Shown: positions 34,561-45,370 of the stretch, piece after piece | How positions within the stretch are numbered: the first letter of the stretch is position 1 | Layout of the letters: each line of letters opens with the position of its first letter | Assembly (NCBI GenBank): GCA_037013495.1 | Contig: CM072805.1 | Coordinates: forward strand, 20,796,669 to 20,860,668 | Reading direction: 5' to 3' | DNA length: 64,000 nt | DNA from: Hippophae tibetana | Taxonomy: Eukaryota; Streptophyta; Magnoliopsida; Rosales; Elaeagnaceae | Translations under genes and position numbers: made by a program | The notes under the pieces: model-generated | Told to the model about the DNA's origin: nothing | What the model saw: the letters and a program-made list of their open reading frames with translations, nothing else | Database searches by the model: none

Positions 34561-37118
34561 TAATTTAAGAATTTTTTTTTAACTACCTCTTGCATGTTTG
34601 GGTTTAGTCTTCTTTGGGCCTCTCGTACAGGTTTAGCATCATCCTCCAAGTTGATCTTGTGCATACACATTGTTGGACTAATGCCTCTTATATCCTCTAT
34701 ACTCCAACCTATAGATTTCTTAAACTGTTTAAGCACTTTGATGAGTTCCTTTTCTTGTGGTTTGGTCAAGGTTGAAGAAATTATCACTGGATAAGTTTCT
34801 CCTTCTCCCAAAAAAACATATTTTAAGTGCTCAGGTAAGTCTTTGAGTTCAAGTTCAGGTGGATTGGCCTCTTTAATAGATGAAGAATTGGGTAGATTTA
34901 AAAGTGTACTAGATTTTGTCATTACTTCATTATTGTCTAGTTGTTCAAGGTACCCCTTAATTTCTTCATCTAAATCTTCTTCAACCTTTTCAAGTGTAAG
35001 AACGGTTTCAAGCTTGTCTTTTATTCTGGTTTGGAAAAAGGTGCTTTGGACAAGATTATCCAAAGGATCAACATCGAATATTTCATCGATGGCAGAAATA
35101 GAAGGAAAAGGTGAAAAATCAAAAACTTTAAAATGAACAGTCTCTCCTAAGACTGTCATTGTCAAATTTCCATCTTGGACATCAATAATAGTTTTAGTAG
35201 TTGCCATAAATGGTCTACCAAGCAATATTGTGTGCTCTCTGTCCAATGCTGGATTTTCTTGCATATCCAGAACCACAAAGTCAACAGGTATTATCAGTTT
35301 GTCTACCTGTACCAAAACATCCTTAACTATTCCCTCTGGATATTTAAGAGATCTATCTGCAAGTTGAAGAGACATAGTTATGGGTTTTAAATCCCCTAGA
35401 TTGAGCTGTAAGAATATAGAGTAGGGCATCAAATTTATACTAGCACCTAAATCAAGCATTTCTTTAGCAACCTTCCTATCCCCCATAGTTATTTTTATAA
35501 TAAAACTTCCAGGGTCTTTCAACTTAGGGGGTAGTTTGTGCTGAAGTACAGCGCTAGAAATTTCTGATACTACTACTCGTTCATTCAGTTCATACCTTCT
35601 TTTCTTAGTGTTCAACTCTTTGAAAAACTTGGCATATGAGGGCACATTCATGATCACTTCTAATAATGGTAAATTGATATTTACTTTAGAGAGCATATTA
35701 AAAAGATCATAGAATTGCTTATCTTGTTTGGATTCTTTTAACCGGTGGGGAAAAGGTACTTGCATCTGGTGTGGTTCTGTTGTCTTTTGAATTTTGGGGG
35801 TGTCAGATGACCCCCCAATGAGTTTTTCAGAAGGCTTGTTAAGTTTAACACTTGTTTCTCCTTTTTGCGAGATTAGAATATTGCCTTCTTTGTTACCTGA
35901 ACTACAAGGTAGATTGTTAGAGATTTCAGGTAAACTGGTATTGACTACCTTACCACTTCGAAGGGTTCTTACATCCTTTGCTTGTTCTGGTTGACTGGGC
36001 AACTTTCCTGGTTCTTTCTTTTGCATTTGTTCAGCCAGTTGCCCAACTTTAGATTCAATCCTTTTAACCGAAGCCTCCATGGTGTTCAACCTTTGATTAG
36101 TCATCAATTGGTTGTCACGACTAACTTGAATAAAAGCATTCAAGCTATCTTCTAAGGTTGGCTTAAAAGATTGGCTTGGTGGGTAAGGGTGGTTGTTAAC
36201 TGACCTTAGTGTTGGATATTGGGTGTAGGCTGGGTGATTATATGTGTTTGGATGATACCTTTGAAAAGATTGGACCTCATCTATGGCATCGACACTAGAA
36301 TCACAAGTATTTGAAAAATTATGAGTACCATGCCCAATTGAACAACACACTTCACATACCTCTTGATTTGAAATTTGGTGGGTAGTGAGAAATTGCACTT
36401 GTTTAGTCAATTCAGCAAGTTGCAAGGTTATCTCATTATCAGAAACAACTTCATTGACCCTTGCTTTCCTTCTACCACCTCTTTGTTGGGAATTAGAACC
36501 CAATAGCTCATAAAGATTATAGGTTTCCTCTGCGGTCTTTTCTCCTACAGCACCTCCAGCAGCATTATCAACCATGTATTGACTCTGTAGTGTCAATCCA
36601 TCATAAAAGAATTGGTTTTGTAGCTGTAATGGAAAGCTATGATTTTGACATTGAATAAAAAGGAGTTTGAATCGTTCCCAAGCTTCATGAAAGGGCTCTT
36701 CATACATTTGAGAAAATGTTGCTATCTTTGTTCTTAGATCAGTAGTCTTTTGATGGGAATAGAACCTACCCATAAAAATTTCATAGACTGCCTCCCAAGT
36801 TTTAAGATAACCTGACTGTAGAGTAATGAACCATGACCAAGCTTTATCTTTGAGGGTGTAAGGAAAACACCTCATCCTAAGTTGATCTTCATTAATTGCA
36901 TGTAGTGGAAAGGTTTGGACAATAGCATAGAATTCTCGAATGAAATGCAAAGGGTCTTCATTAGGGATACCGTAAAAGGAAGGCAGCAAAGAATAATGAA
37001 TATTTTTCAATTCATAATTCCTTGCAGCCTCTTGTAATTGGATGCCGGAAGTTACATTGCCAATGATTGGCATTGTATAGTCTTTCATCTTTTTCCGCCT
37101 ATCTTCAGCATCTCCCAT
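34560..37118 (-). other. Second gag with aspartic protease of the Athila element
   Basis: A retrotransposon gag domain (RMRCFPYTLKDKAWSWF, YSHQKTTDLRTKIATF) is followed by a CEVCCSIGHGTHNF knuckle-like motif and a Pro/Gln-rich linker. Next comes a retropepsin-like domain with DLGASINLMP at about 35430-35460 and ILLGRPF at about 35200. The region runs into the start of the reverse transcriptase. Confidence 0.92.
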
Positions 37119-37506
37119 GGTTGTTTGTAGTTGAAAATGATCATTCTCCTATTGTGTATCAACATTTTTCTCTTAAAAAACAATAGTAGATATCTCTAAG
37201 AAATATTTATAACTTGATAAAACGTAAAGGTTTAAAGCAAAAAGGTGCAAGGAACCTAAATTTTTGTTTTTGTTTTTGTTTTTTATTTTTTTTATTTTAA
37301 CGAATGGACACAATTTTTGAAACAAACGAATTTATTTCATTTGAATTTTATTACACGCAAAATAAAACTAAAACAAAGGAAAATACAATAATGGGTGACC
37401 TCCCATGTAGGACTAAAATTTATCGTCTTCTAGTAAGACGTTGCTTGGAGATTGCAGAATGAAAAACTCAATGTCTCCTCTTCATTGAATTCATTTGACT
37501 ATCAAA
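37119..37506. other. Non-coding spacer between the two gag regions
   Basis: It contains a GGGTGACCTCCCATG word near 37393 resembling GGGTTGCCTCCCATC near 31890, which lies just past the end of pol in this element. The rest is A/T-rich. Confidence 0.6.
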
Positions 37507-38860
37507 TTAGTCTTTGCTTTGTTTTTGCAAATGTTCAACTAACTGTTCTACTTGAACTTCCACCTTTTTGATAGAAGCTTCCACAGAGTCCAACCGTTGA
37601 TTGGTTTTAGATTGGTTATCCCTACAAACTTGAATAAAAGAATTCAAGTTGTCCTCCAGGGTTGGTTTATTGGGAATGCTTCTTGGAATAGGTGGGTGGA
37701 ATTGCTGGCCTGCCTGGTTTGAGCTTTGAGTGAAAGGAGGGTTGTTTTGCCTCCAGGAGAAATTTGGATGACTTCTCCACCCAGGATTATAGGTATTTGA
37801 ATTGGGGTCAAACCTTGGTCTCTGTTGATATGCTCCCAACACATTAACCTGTTCAGGTCCAGTTGTTGTTTCTCCTTGATATGGACAAGCTTCAGTACCA
37901 TGTCCCATGTTTCTATACAAACCATATTGTTCATTATTGGTGTTGGTTTGTGTATCGAGAAGGGCAACTTGCTTAGTCAGTTGAACAAGTTGTTGTTGAA
38001 CTTTATTACTGGAGTCGATTTTATGAACTCCAGCTTTTCTCACTCGGGAGCTTTTCTGTTGGGAATTAGCACCCAACATCTCAAAGAGGTTATATGTCTC
38101 TGAGGCAGTCTTTTCTCCTATTGCTCCTCCTGTAGCGTTGTCGACAATGAACTGACATTGTTGTGTAAGTCCATCGTAAAAGAATTGGTTCTGCAACTGC
38201 AGGGGAAAGCTGTGATGGGGATATTGAGTGAGAAACATTTTGAACCTATCCCAAGCTTCATGGAATGGTTCTCCTTCCATCTGAGAGAAAGTAGCAATCT
38301 TTCCTCTCAACTCTGATGTTTTTTGGTGGGAATAGAATTTTCCCATGAATTTATTGTAAATGTTCCCCCATGTCATCAGAGAACCTGGGGGAAGTGACAT
38401 CAACCAAGCTTTGGCCTTATCCTTTAAGGTGTAGGGGAAACATCTCATTCTAAGTTGATCCTCGTTTAGAATACCGAGGGGGAATGTTTGGACCGTAGCA
38501 TAGAAATCTCTCATGAAGGAAAGAGAATCTTCATTAGGTAGCCCATAAAAGGAAGGAAGGAAGCATAGAAAAATGAATATTTTTTAGGTCATAATTCCGA
38601 GCAGCCTCACCCAACTGGATAGCGGCAATTGCCGTGCCAATTACCGGTCTTGCAAACTCCTTCATAGTGGTTTCCCTAACATGTTGGTTTTCTTCCATTT
38701 CTTTCGGTTCTAGTAAAGGATTAAGGCTTGGTTCTTTGTTTGGCTCAAAAACAGGTTGATGGGTGGAATCCAGTTTTGTTGACACTTGTTTAAATTTATG
38801 AATATTATTTACATATGGTGTAAGGGGGTTTCCTAAGGATCTCCTACCACGCATAGACTA
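37507..38860 (-). other. First gag region of the Athila element
   Basis: Encodes a retrotransposon gag domain: RMRCFPYTLKDKAKAWL, then FMGKFYSHQKTSELR and EGEPFHEAWDRF, with a cysteine/histidine remnant (GHGTEACPYQG) and a coiled-coil-like end. It is clearly homologous to the gag at about 36100-37118 but not identical. It is broken and is followed by non-coding spacer rather than pol. Confidence 0.9.
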
Positions 38861-38879
38861 TTGTAAACGTAAATTTAAA

Positions 38880-38955
38880 ACTCCTGTCAACAAAATAAAA
38901 AAATTTAGAGAAAATTTACATGGTACAAAACACTAAACAAAACTAGTTAAAAAAA

Positions 38956-38986
<31 letters not shown>

Positions 38987-39710
38987 TAAATAACATAATC
39001 AATATTAACCAAGAGTGCTTCCAGGAAAGAATGGTGGTGCAACAGCTCCTTAAAAACCATTCTCCTAGCCAGAACAACGTTCCCAGGAAAGACTAGTTGC
39101 ACAAAGGCTTCCAAGAACTAGTCTCCTAGACAGAACTCCCTTAGATTTTTACTTTTCATGCTATTTAGTTAATTAGGTATAAATTCAATATTTTTTTTTA
39201 CTATTCATGAACGATAATTTTATTTTACTATTCACGCTATATTATTTCTTATTAACTTAAAATTTTTGAAATTTTAATTTTTTTAATTTTTTAATTTTTT
39301 AATTTTTTTTACTATTCATGAACGGTAATTTTACTATTCACGCTAAATTATTTCTTATTAACTTAAAATTTTTGAAATTTTAATTTTTGAATTTTTTTTT
39401 GAACGGTAATTTTATTTTACTATTCAAGCTTATATTATTTCTTTAAAAATTTTGAAATTTTAATTTTTTTAATTTTTTTTTTAATTAATATTTTTTTTTA
39501 CTATTCATGAATGTAATTTTATTTTTATTCAAATTTCAAATTATTTTTACTATTAAAAAAAATTATTTTATTTTATTTTTATTTATTTTTATTTCTTATG
39601 AATTTTGAAATTTGATTATTATTTTTTTTATTTTTTTAAAAAATCACAATTATTTACAACACAAAAATGTTTTTAAAATTTTGATAAATAATTTAAAAAC
39701 GATATTCCTT
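38880..39710 (-). other. Leader of the Athila element, T/A-rich and internally repetitive
   Basis: Long T-rich stretches with the recurring word TTTACTATTCATGAACG (near 39200, 39310 and 39500) between primer site and first gag. There is no coding sequence. Confidence 0.6.
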
Positions 39711-39727
39711 CCCCGGCAACGGCGCCA
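39711..39727 (-). other. Athila primer-binding site
   Basis: The reverse complement reads TGGCGCCGTTGCCGGGG, the primer site seen in Athila/Tat-type elements, six bases inside the 5' LTR. Confidence 0.93.
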
Positions 39728-39733
39728 AAAACT

Positions 39734-41632
39734 TGATGAGCGAAAACCGACATCGTCGATTCTTGCCAATACTTTGGTTTTAATATTTATAAAACTCTCG
39801 CAAGTGCACGAATCATTTCGAAGAAAATGATAAGTATACTCCCAAGGTCGATCTAAAGAAGGAATGTATGTGGTTTTTAATTTATTATTCAAACTTTTAA
39901 AAACAAAATTAAATCCTAAACATCCTGTCACGATAGTTTGGTTTTTGTGTTCCTAATCTAATAACATAAAAATAAACATATATACAGATTAATTAAATAT
40001 AATCTAATAACATAAAAATAAACATAGATACAAATTCAATAAATAATTATCTAAAAATAAATATAAATACAGATTCAATAAATATTTATGCAAATTTATC
40101 ATTTATATTAGTGGAGTATTTATGGATATAATAACTAAATTAATTATGCTTGCTCATATTATCTAGGTTATTAAAGATATAAATTGATATTTTATTGATT
40201 CTCTCTTTTTTATATAAATACCACCTTTGGTGGGGTTAGATATTCTTTGTTAACTAAACAAATCAATTAATACCTATGGGTGGGGTTGATAACTAATTTT
40301 TTTAATTAAATTAATTCTTTTTTCTAAGAGATTTGAAAATGAACCATTTAAATGCCACCTTTGGTAGGGTTAGACAGTTTAAACTTTATTCAAGGTGTCC
40401 AAATTAAACATAAGAATTTAATTATCCGAGTACTAACTTTCAAGTTTTAAAACCACTATTAAAAACATGTTGTCAATACATTTTCACATAATAATTCTTA
40501 TAAAAACTTTTGAAATAGAGTTTCACTCTAACTACCGGGCGATTGTACCAACAAATAAAAGAGCACTACTCTAAATTAGACCGGATAACTAAACCTTAAA
40601 ATCTAATTTTCAGATTTAAGTTTGTAATGAAAAATAGTATATTTCTCTCTAACATTCTTAATATAAAATCTTGAATAAAAATAAAATCAATTCATTTTAG
40701 AAATTTTTACCTATTTAATATTTCGCAAGCATAACAACGTTATTATTACATCATGTTTATAAACAACCAGCACAGTTAAATTTAATCACAGACAAATTAA
40801 ATATAACATGTAAGAATAAAGCATAAAAATAACTGTAAAGAAAATAAAATCATTACAGAACTTCGACGTTATTCCCGTTGCTGGAAAACCTCCAAGCGGA
40901 ATTTGCACTCTCATTTATTGAATCAAAAAGCTAAATTATTACAAAAACATTACAAGTTCCTCTCAAAAAGAGAAGAACTCTACAACTAAGAGAATTGAAC
41001 TAAAAACTAAGAGAAAAACTAAGAAAAGCTTAGAAACTAAGAAAGAAACTAAGAAAAACTCAAAAACTAAGAAATGAGAGAAAGAAAGAAGAGAGAAGTG
41101 TGTTTTGAAGGTGTGGTTTGAAGTGAAGGGAAGGGGGGTATTTATAGGTGAGGATGGAGAGAAAAAATGAGTAAAAAATGTAAAAACACGTAATGGAAAT
41201 GCTGAGGTCATTAATGACGTCAACATGACGTCATGGGGGCGGCTGCACGTGAAAAATGGGGCGAAAAGGCGTCGGCGCGCGCGGAAGGGGCTGTCGCTGC
41301 GCGTTGCTCGGCGCGCGCGGATTGGAGGCCTGGCGCGCTGGGGCAGCTGGGCGCGATTTTCTCCTTTTTGAAATTTTTGACCTTTTTGATCCATTTTGTC
41401 CAATTTTTCCATGTTTGTTGACCTTTCCCCACTTATTTATTAATATATTTGTGATGTATTGCTTCAAGTATTCCTCTTTGAGTCTTTAAATTGCGTTTTT
41501 AAGACAAAATACCTGAAAAATAATAAAAATACCCGTGATTCCGAAAAAGACAAATTTATATAAATATATATATTTTTAATGAATTAATGTGCATAAAATC
41601 ATGGTTATTTTAGTGCTTTTGAGCACTCATCA
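39734..41632 (-). repeat. 5' LTR of the Athila element
   Basis: 1899 bp, near-identical partner of 28109-30031, adjacent to the primer-binding site. Most of the length difference lies in the CpG-rich U3 block (about 41265-41350). Confidence 0.95.
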
Positions 41633-41698
41633 GTGATATCCCTATAGCACATGATGATTCTCTTTGTTATATGATGAAAGATCTTAAATTCTTATGGA

Positions 41699-42117
41699 TG
41701 GATTAGAAAATTTTATACCAATACTATAGAATTCTAGAGAGAAGTTAAAGAGATCCTAAAACCGAATCCATTTTTTATTGATATTGAGAGGTATATATAA
41801 ACACATAGTAGGCAAGTGTCATAATTATCATGGTAAGTGCTATGTTTAAGATATGTCAGAGTAGAATCTATATGATAAGACTACAAACAATTGGTAGGTC
41901 ACTATTAAGAGGCCATTGAAGAAAAATTAGATAACCATAAACCAGGTCTTATTCATCAATTAGTATGTCATAGAACCTACCTAAGGTCCTTTAAATAAAA
42001 AGGGATCGATCATTTCTAAGAACCAAGTCACTATTTATAGGCTGCTAAAGACATTCACCATCTGAACAAGGTGTCTCAAATTGTTAGGATTTTCTACCTA
42101 CTATCTCGATAATACCA
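41699..42117. repeat. Right copy of the approximately 400-bp direct repeat, probable LTR
   Basis: Starts TGGATTAGAAAATT and ends ATAATACCA, partner of 18532-18934. It lies just outside the right end of the Athila element, so that element sits inside the unit these repeats bound. Confidence 0.6.
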
Positions 42118-42534
42118 AAACAATATCCATTTGAAAATGAATCCCTAAACCAACTAAATCTCAATTTTTATGATCTATTTTACAATAGACTTATAACCAC
42201 ATATTCATTTCTTTAAAATATATTTGTATCCAATATTTTTCAATAAAGTTTGAAGACTATTCACTTATAAGGTTATTCTTAAGTACACATTTTACTAACA
42301 AACATTAATTTTTTTAAGATACAAAATTTCTTCAAATTTCATTAGTTTTGTATCATTGTATTAAATTAAATATATTCATTATTTTCAATTTAATTATTTT
42401 TTACATAAAGTAAATGATATTTGTTATTATACATGCAAGTCTAATCAATATAGACCAATTTTGTGATTAACCTATGTTTTTCAATCCTACATTTGTTTTA
42501 AGAAATAAAACAAGGAGAAAATTTTTGAGTAAGA
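42118..42534. other. AT-rich intergenic region
   Basis: Nothing recognised beyond general A/T richness. Confidence 0.45.
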
Positions 42535-42717
42535 ATGGGCTTCCATGTTCTAGTACCTCTAGCTATATTTGGTGTAATCATCATCATATCAGCAGCAACA
42601 ATAACAACTAAAATAGGCTTGCCTAGCTATCAGTCTTTGTCACCTTCTCTTATCATCCTTTGTTGCATCGCATCATTAGTGACCTTGATTCCTCTCTTTA
42701 ATAAGCAACAATATTGA
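42535..42717 (+). CDS. Small hydrophobic ORF, 60 aa, function unknown
   Basis: An open frame of 60 codons starts MGFHVLVPLAIF and contains two predicted membrane-spanning stretches (about residues 4-25 and 39-54) separated by a polar loop (TKIGLPSYQS). Ser/Thr and Leu/Ile use looks protein-like and an A/G-rich leader precedes the ATG. I do not recognise the family. In such AT-rich DNA a hydrophobic ORF of this size can arise by chance, so this may be non-coding or a remnant of a longer membrane protein. Confidence 0.3.
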   Translation: MGFHVLVPLAIFGVIIIISAATITTKIGLPSYQSLSPSLIILCCIASLVTLIPLFNKQQY

Positions 42718-44370
42718 GTTGTAAAATCCAATGACATTTCAACGATTATTAATTTCCATGGTCAATAATTTTTGTGCCCTAAAAATTTCTCCTCTTGAGC
42801 TCTCAACTTCGCACGCCGACCTTTTTAAAAATCTCCATCACCATCGCTTGTCATCGTTCATTAGGCAACTACGAAACAACAAGTGAAGCATCGATAGTTC
42901 CAAAGAATTCCTTCACCGAAAGACAATAACCATTTCCACTTAAACCACCAAAGTCATCAGTTGTGCATTAGAGTGAGATTTCGATTCTATTTTCATCTAA
43001 GAACATTTAGCGTGTTTTGGACTTTGAGGTTTTTAAGAGTTTTTTCATTGGATTGAGTTTTTAGATGTGTTTTTGTGGATTTTGTTATTGAGATTGTCAT
43101 TTTGGAAGAGGAATTATGTGTAAGAAGTTGATGTTAAAAGTGAAGTAGACGTAATCTCAACTCTATCTCAATTCTTCCTCCTCAAGTGAGTTAGGCAAGG
43201 TTTGTTCACTTTTTGCTAATCTTTGATGTTTATTGTTGTTGAATATGCTTTCATCTTTGATGTTCGATGTTGTGTTTGAATTTTCTCATCACTATTGATT
43301 GTTTGATCTGTTCTTTATTGCTCGTTGTTTTGTTGAGTCTATTATATGTGCATATGATTTTTTTTGTTTTATTAACCTATTTAATAGATGCTATTCTTTT
43401 TGGACTAGTTCTCTATTTGTGAACCTAGCCAAGAGGTGTTGTTTTTTTGGCTCTCGTACTATTAGAAATTGGTCATGCTTTGTATGTATTTACTTTGGTT
43501 ATGTTGTTGGTAGGCTATGATTCACAATTGCCTTACCATTGATCTTTTACGTACTAGTCATTTAATCTCCATTTTGTTCTTGTTGCAACTTGATGTTCTT
43601 GGTTGGAATATACAAGATGTTGGCTTACTTGATTTCATGTCTTGATGTTGTGTTTTACTTGATTGCCTTGCAAGTAAATTTGGGGCTTCTTTTATATTCA
43701 ATAACTTACAAAATAAGGTATTTGTAAGAGAAAAATATTTAATCAAGGAAAAATAAATTTTTATTATGTTCCTAAAAACATAGATAAAACTTATTTTATA
43801 ATAGGTTTAAAAAACTAGTTAACATATATATATTATTTTGGATGTATTTACGAAAGTTTTTAAAATAAAATAATTGTTTTTGGATATGTCGAAGAAGTTA
43901 ACATGACATGTAATTACAAGATTCGGTTTCATCTTCATTTCAGGAGCGTGTATCTACTATACAGTGAAAACTAACTACATTTTAATATAACGGAGGCTAA
44001 AACAAATCCATACAACTTACCTCTCTTTACTTACTTGCTATACATTGGATCAGAAAAAAATATTCAGATTGTCCAAATTATTTGTGTTATTACCTATGTT
44101 TACAGTTTTTTTCATATAATTTATATGAATATATACATAGGCTATTAAGAAATGATTTCTCATTTGACCAAAATAATAATAATAATAAAATCCTACATTC
44201 GTTTACAAAATCACCCCCCTAAATTCTGAATGTAGAACCCGACATCCAATCTTCTCACGAATGAGTCATACTGTTCACTTACATACATATAATTTCAATG
44301 CAAGCGGATCTTGAACTCATATGGAAACGTTTCAACGAGGTATCACATCTCATCATAACACACTCTTTCA
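42718..44370. other. Intergenic region upstream of the L18p/L5e-like gene
   Basis: 42780-43520 is less AT-rich, with T-rich open frames that look accidental. The last 200 bases (about 44200-44370) would hold the promoter and leader of the gene at 44371. No element boundaries were found. Confidence 0.4.
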
Positions 44371-44760
44371 ATGTTGTCCACAAGCCACCATCACCAACAC
44401 CTTCTACAACTCGTCGTATCGTGCCGTAAAATTACAGCCCAAGTTACAAACACGAACAGCTCCACAATCATAGCCATGGCCTCCTCATCAGAGCAAGAGT
44501 TCGTGACCCATTACCGCGCCAAACTTAATCGTTACCCGAGATCCTACAAGCTTTGGGATTCCAAGGTCGCGTCTCGTGTGGGCGAGAAACTAGGATTCCG
44601 TCTCCGAGAAATCGGCGTATCCGACGTCGATATCGATCTCAACCAAGAGCTTTCCCGTCCTGCTTACCACCGCCTCATGGTCTTGCCGCTGTTTGATTCT
44701 GTCAAACGTGCCGGTGTTTCCGTTGCCGGAGTTGATCAGCTCGTTGCAGGTGGCATTTAG
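44371..44760 (+). CDS. Ribosomal protein L18p/L5e (uL18) family protein, probably organellar
   Basis: The longest frame is 129 aa. An internal ATG at 44476 has a strong context (GCCATGGCC) and gives 94 aa, so either start may be used; the longer form adds a Ser/Thr/His-rich, acid-poor extension resembling an organelle-targeting peptide. The core SKVASRVGEKLGFRLREIGV, followed by a basic stretch and LPLFDSVKRAGVSV, matches the C-terminal half of uL18 (pattern A-x3-G-x2-L-x4-...-DSV-x-x-AGV). The N-terminal 5S-rRNA-binding half of bacterial uL18 is largely missing, as in some short plant L18p/L5e-family proteins. GC and codon use are distinctly higher than the flanks. CAG/GTGGCA just before the stop could be a splice donor, so the true C-terminus is not certain. 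Confidence 0.65.
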   Translation: MLSTSHHHQHLLQLVVSCRKITAQVTNTNSSTIIAMASSSEQEFVTHYRAKLNRYPRSYKLWDSKVASRVGEKLGFRLREIGVSDVDIDLNQELSRPAYHRLMVLPLFDSVKRAGVSVAGVDQLVAGGI

Positions 44761-45059
44761 GGTTAGTTCTTTATTTCATGAACGATCAATTGATTTAAAA
44801 TTGAGCAATTTACATTTGTAGAGTCACATACAGCTTTGAGCGGCTCATACCAGCTGAAGACATTTTCTGATGTGATAATTATATTAGTTTATTCATTATA
44901 ATTCGTAAATTTGGAATATGATTTTTCAGGTATTACTATGTTGAGTAGTAATAAGCTTGTGGTGATTTTGCTTAAAAAGGGCATAAAACTATTGACTCAA
45001 CAAATTACATCGGAAATTTGTATTGTGTATAAACGTTGTTCAATTTACTTTTATGAACA

Positions 45060-45370
45060 TCTTTATTGTCATTTTAAAGATTATAGCCAATCTTGAGGAT
45101 TGCTTCAGCTTCATCATGCAAAAACACCCTTCTACCAGAGGCACATTCCAAAAACCAACTAGTGTCCAAATCAATGAGGTCTTTAACAAAAGCTACCTCA
45201 TATTGCCTTGGAGAACAAGGTCTAAACACATAAGGCCATACCCTTCTGGCCTTAAGAAGTCCATGCCAAATTGCCAATGCCAAGTCGATGAGGTACAAGA
45301 TCATCAAAAGAGCTAATCCAATGATATTTCTATATATCTGAGCCAAGAGAGAGTTAGGAAACGGGATAGC
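45060..45370 (-). other. Coding-like fragment, unrecognised
   Basis: The minus strand carries an uninterrupted frame of about 100 codons ending at 45074, open upstream to about 45370. It has a hydrophobic stretch (IIGLALLMILYLIDLALAIW) followed by a basic and aromatic part (KARRVWPYVFRPCSPRQY) and an acidic/aromatic end (FLECASGRRVFLHDEAEAIL). Composition is far more protein-like than the A/T-rich flanks. I do not recognise it. It may be a fragment of a membrane protein gene or an old insertion; no start, promoter or introns were identified. Confidence 0.35.

Larger units (their letters stand above)
28109..41632 (-). mobile_element. Athila-type Ty3/gypsy LTR retrotransposon, full length by structure
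   Basis: A 13.5-kb element on the minus strand bounded by two near-identical LTRs of about 1.9 kb and by the perfect 5-bp target duplication GTGAT (28104-28108 and 41633-41637). In element orientation the parts are LTR, Asp-type primer site, a first gag region, a spacer, a second gag with protease, reverse transcriptase, RNase H, integrase, a long 3' tail and the second LTR. The protease-RT-RNase H-integrase order marks Ty3/gypsy. Primer site and LTR length suggest Athila/Tat. LTRs differ by roughly 1-2% by eye where they align, pointing to insertion well under a few million years ago. It looks structurally complete but coding is broken at a few points. No envelope-like ORF is seen in the tail. 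Confidence 0.95.

Noticed and set aside
33249-35994. Several plus-strand ORFs of 64-97 codons
   Set aside because: Antisense shadows of the Athila gag-pol region.
43299-43520. 73-codon Phe/Cys-rich plus-strand ORF
   Set aside because: T-rich DNA artefact. No start context or recognised motif.
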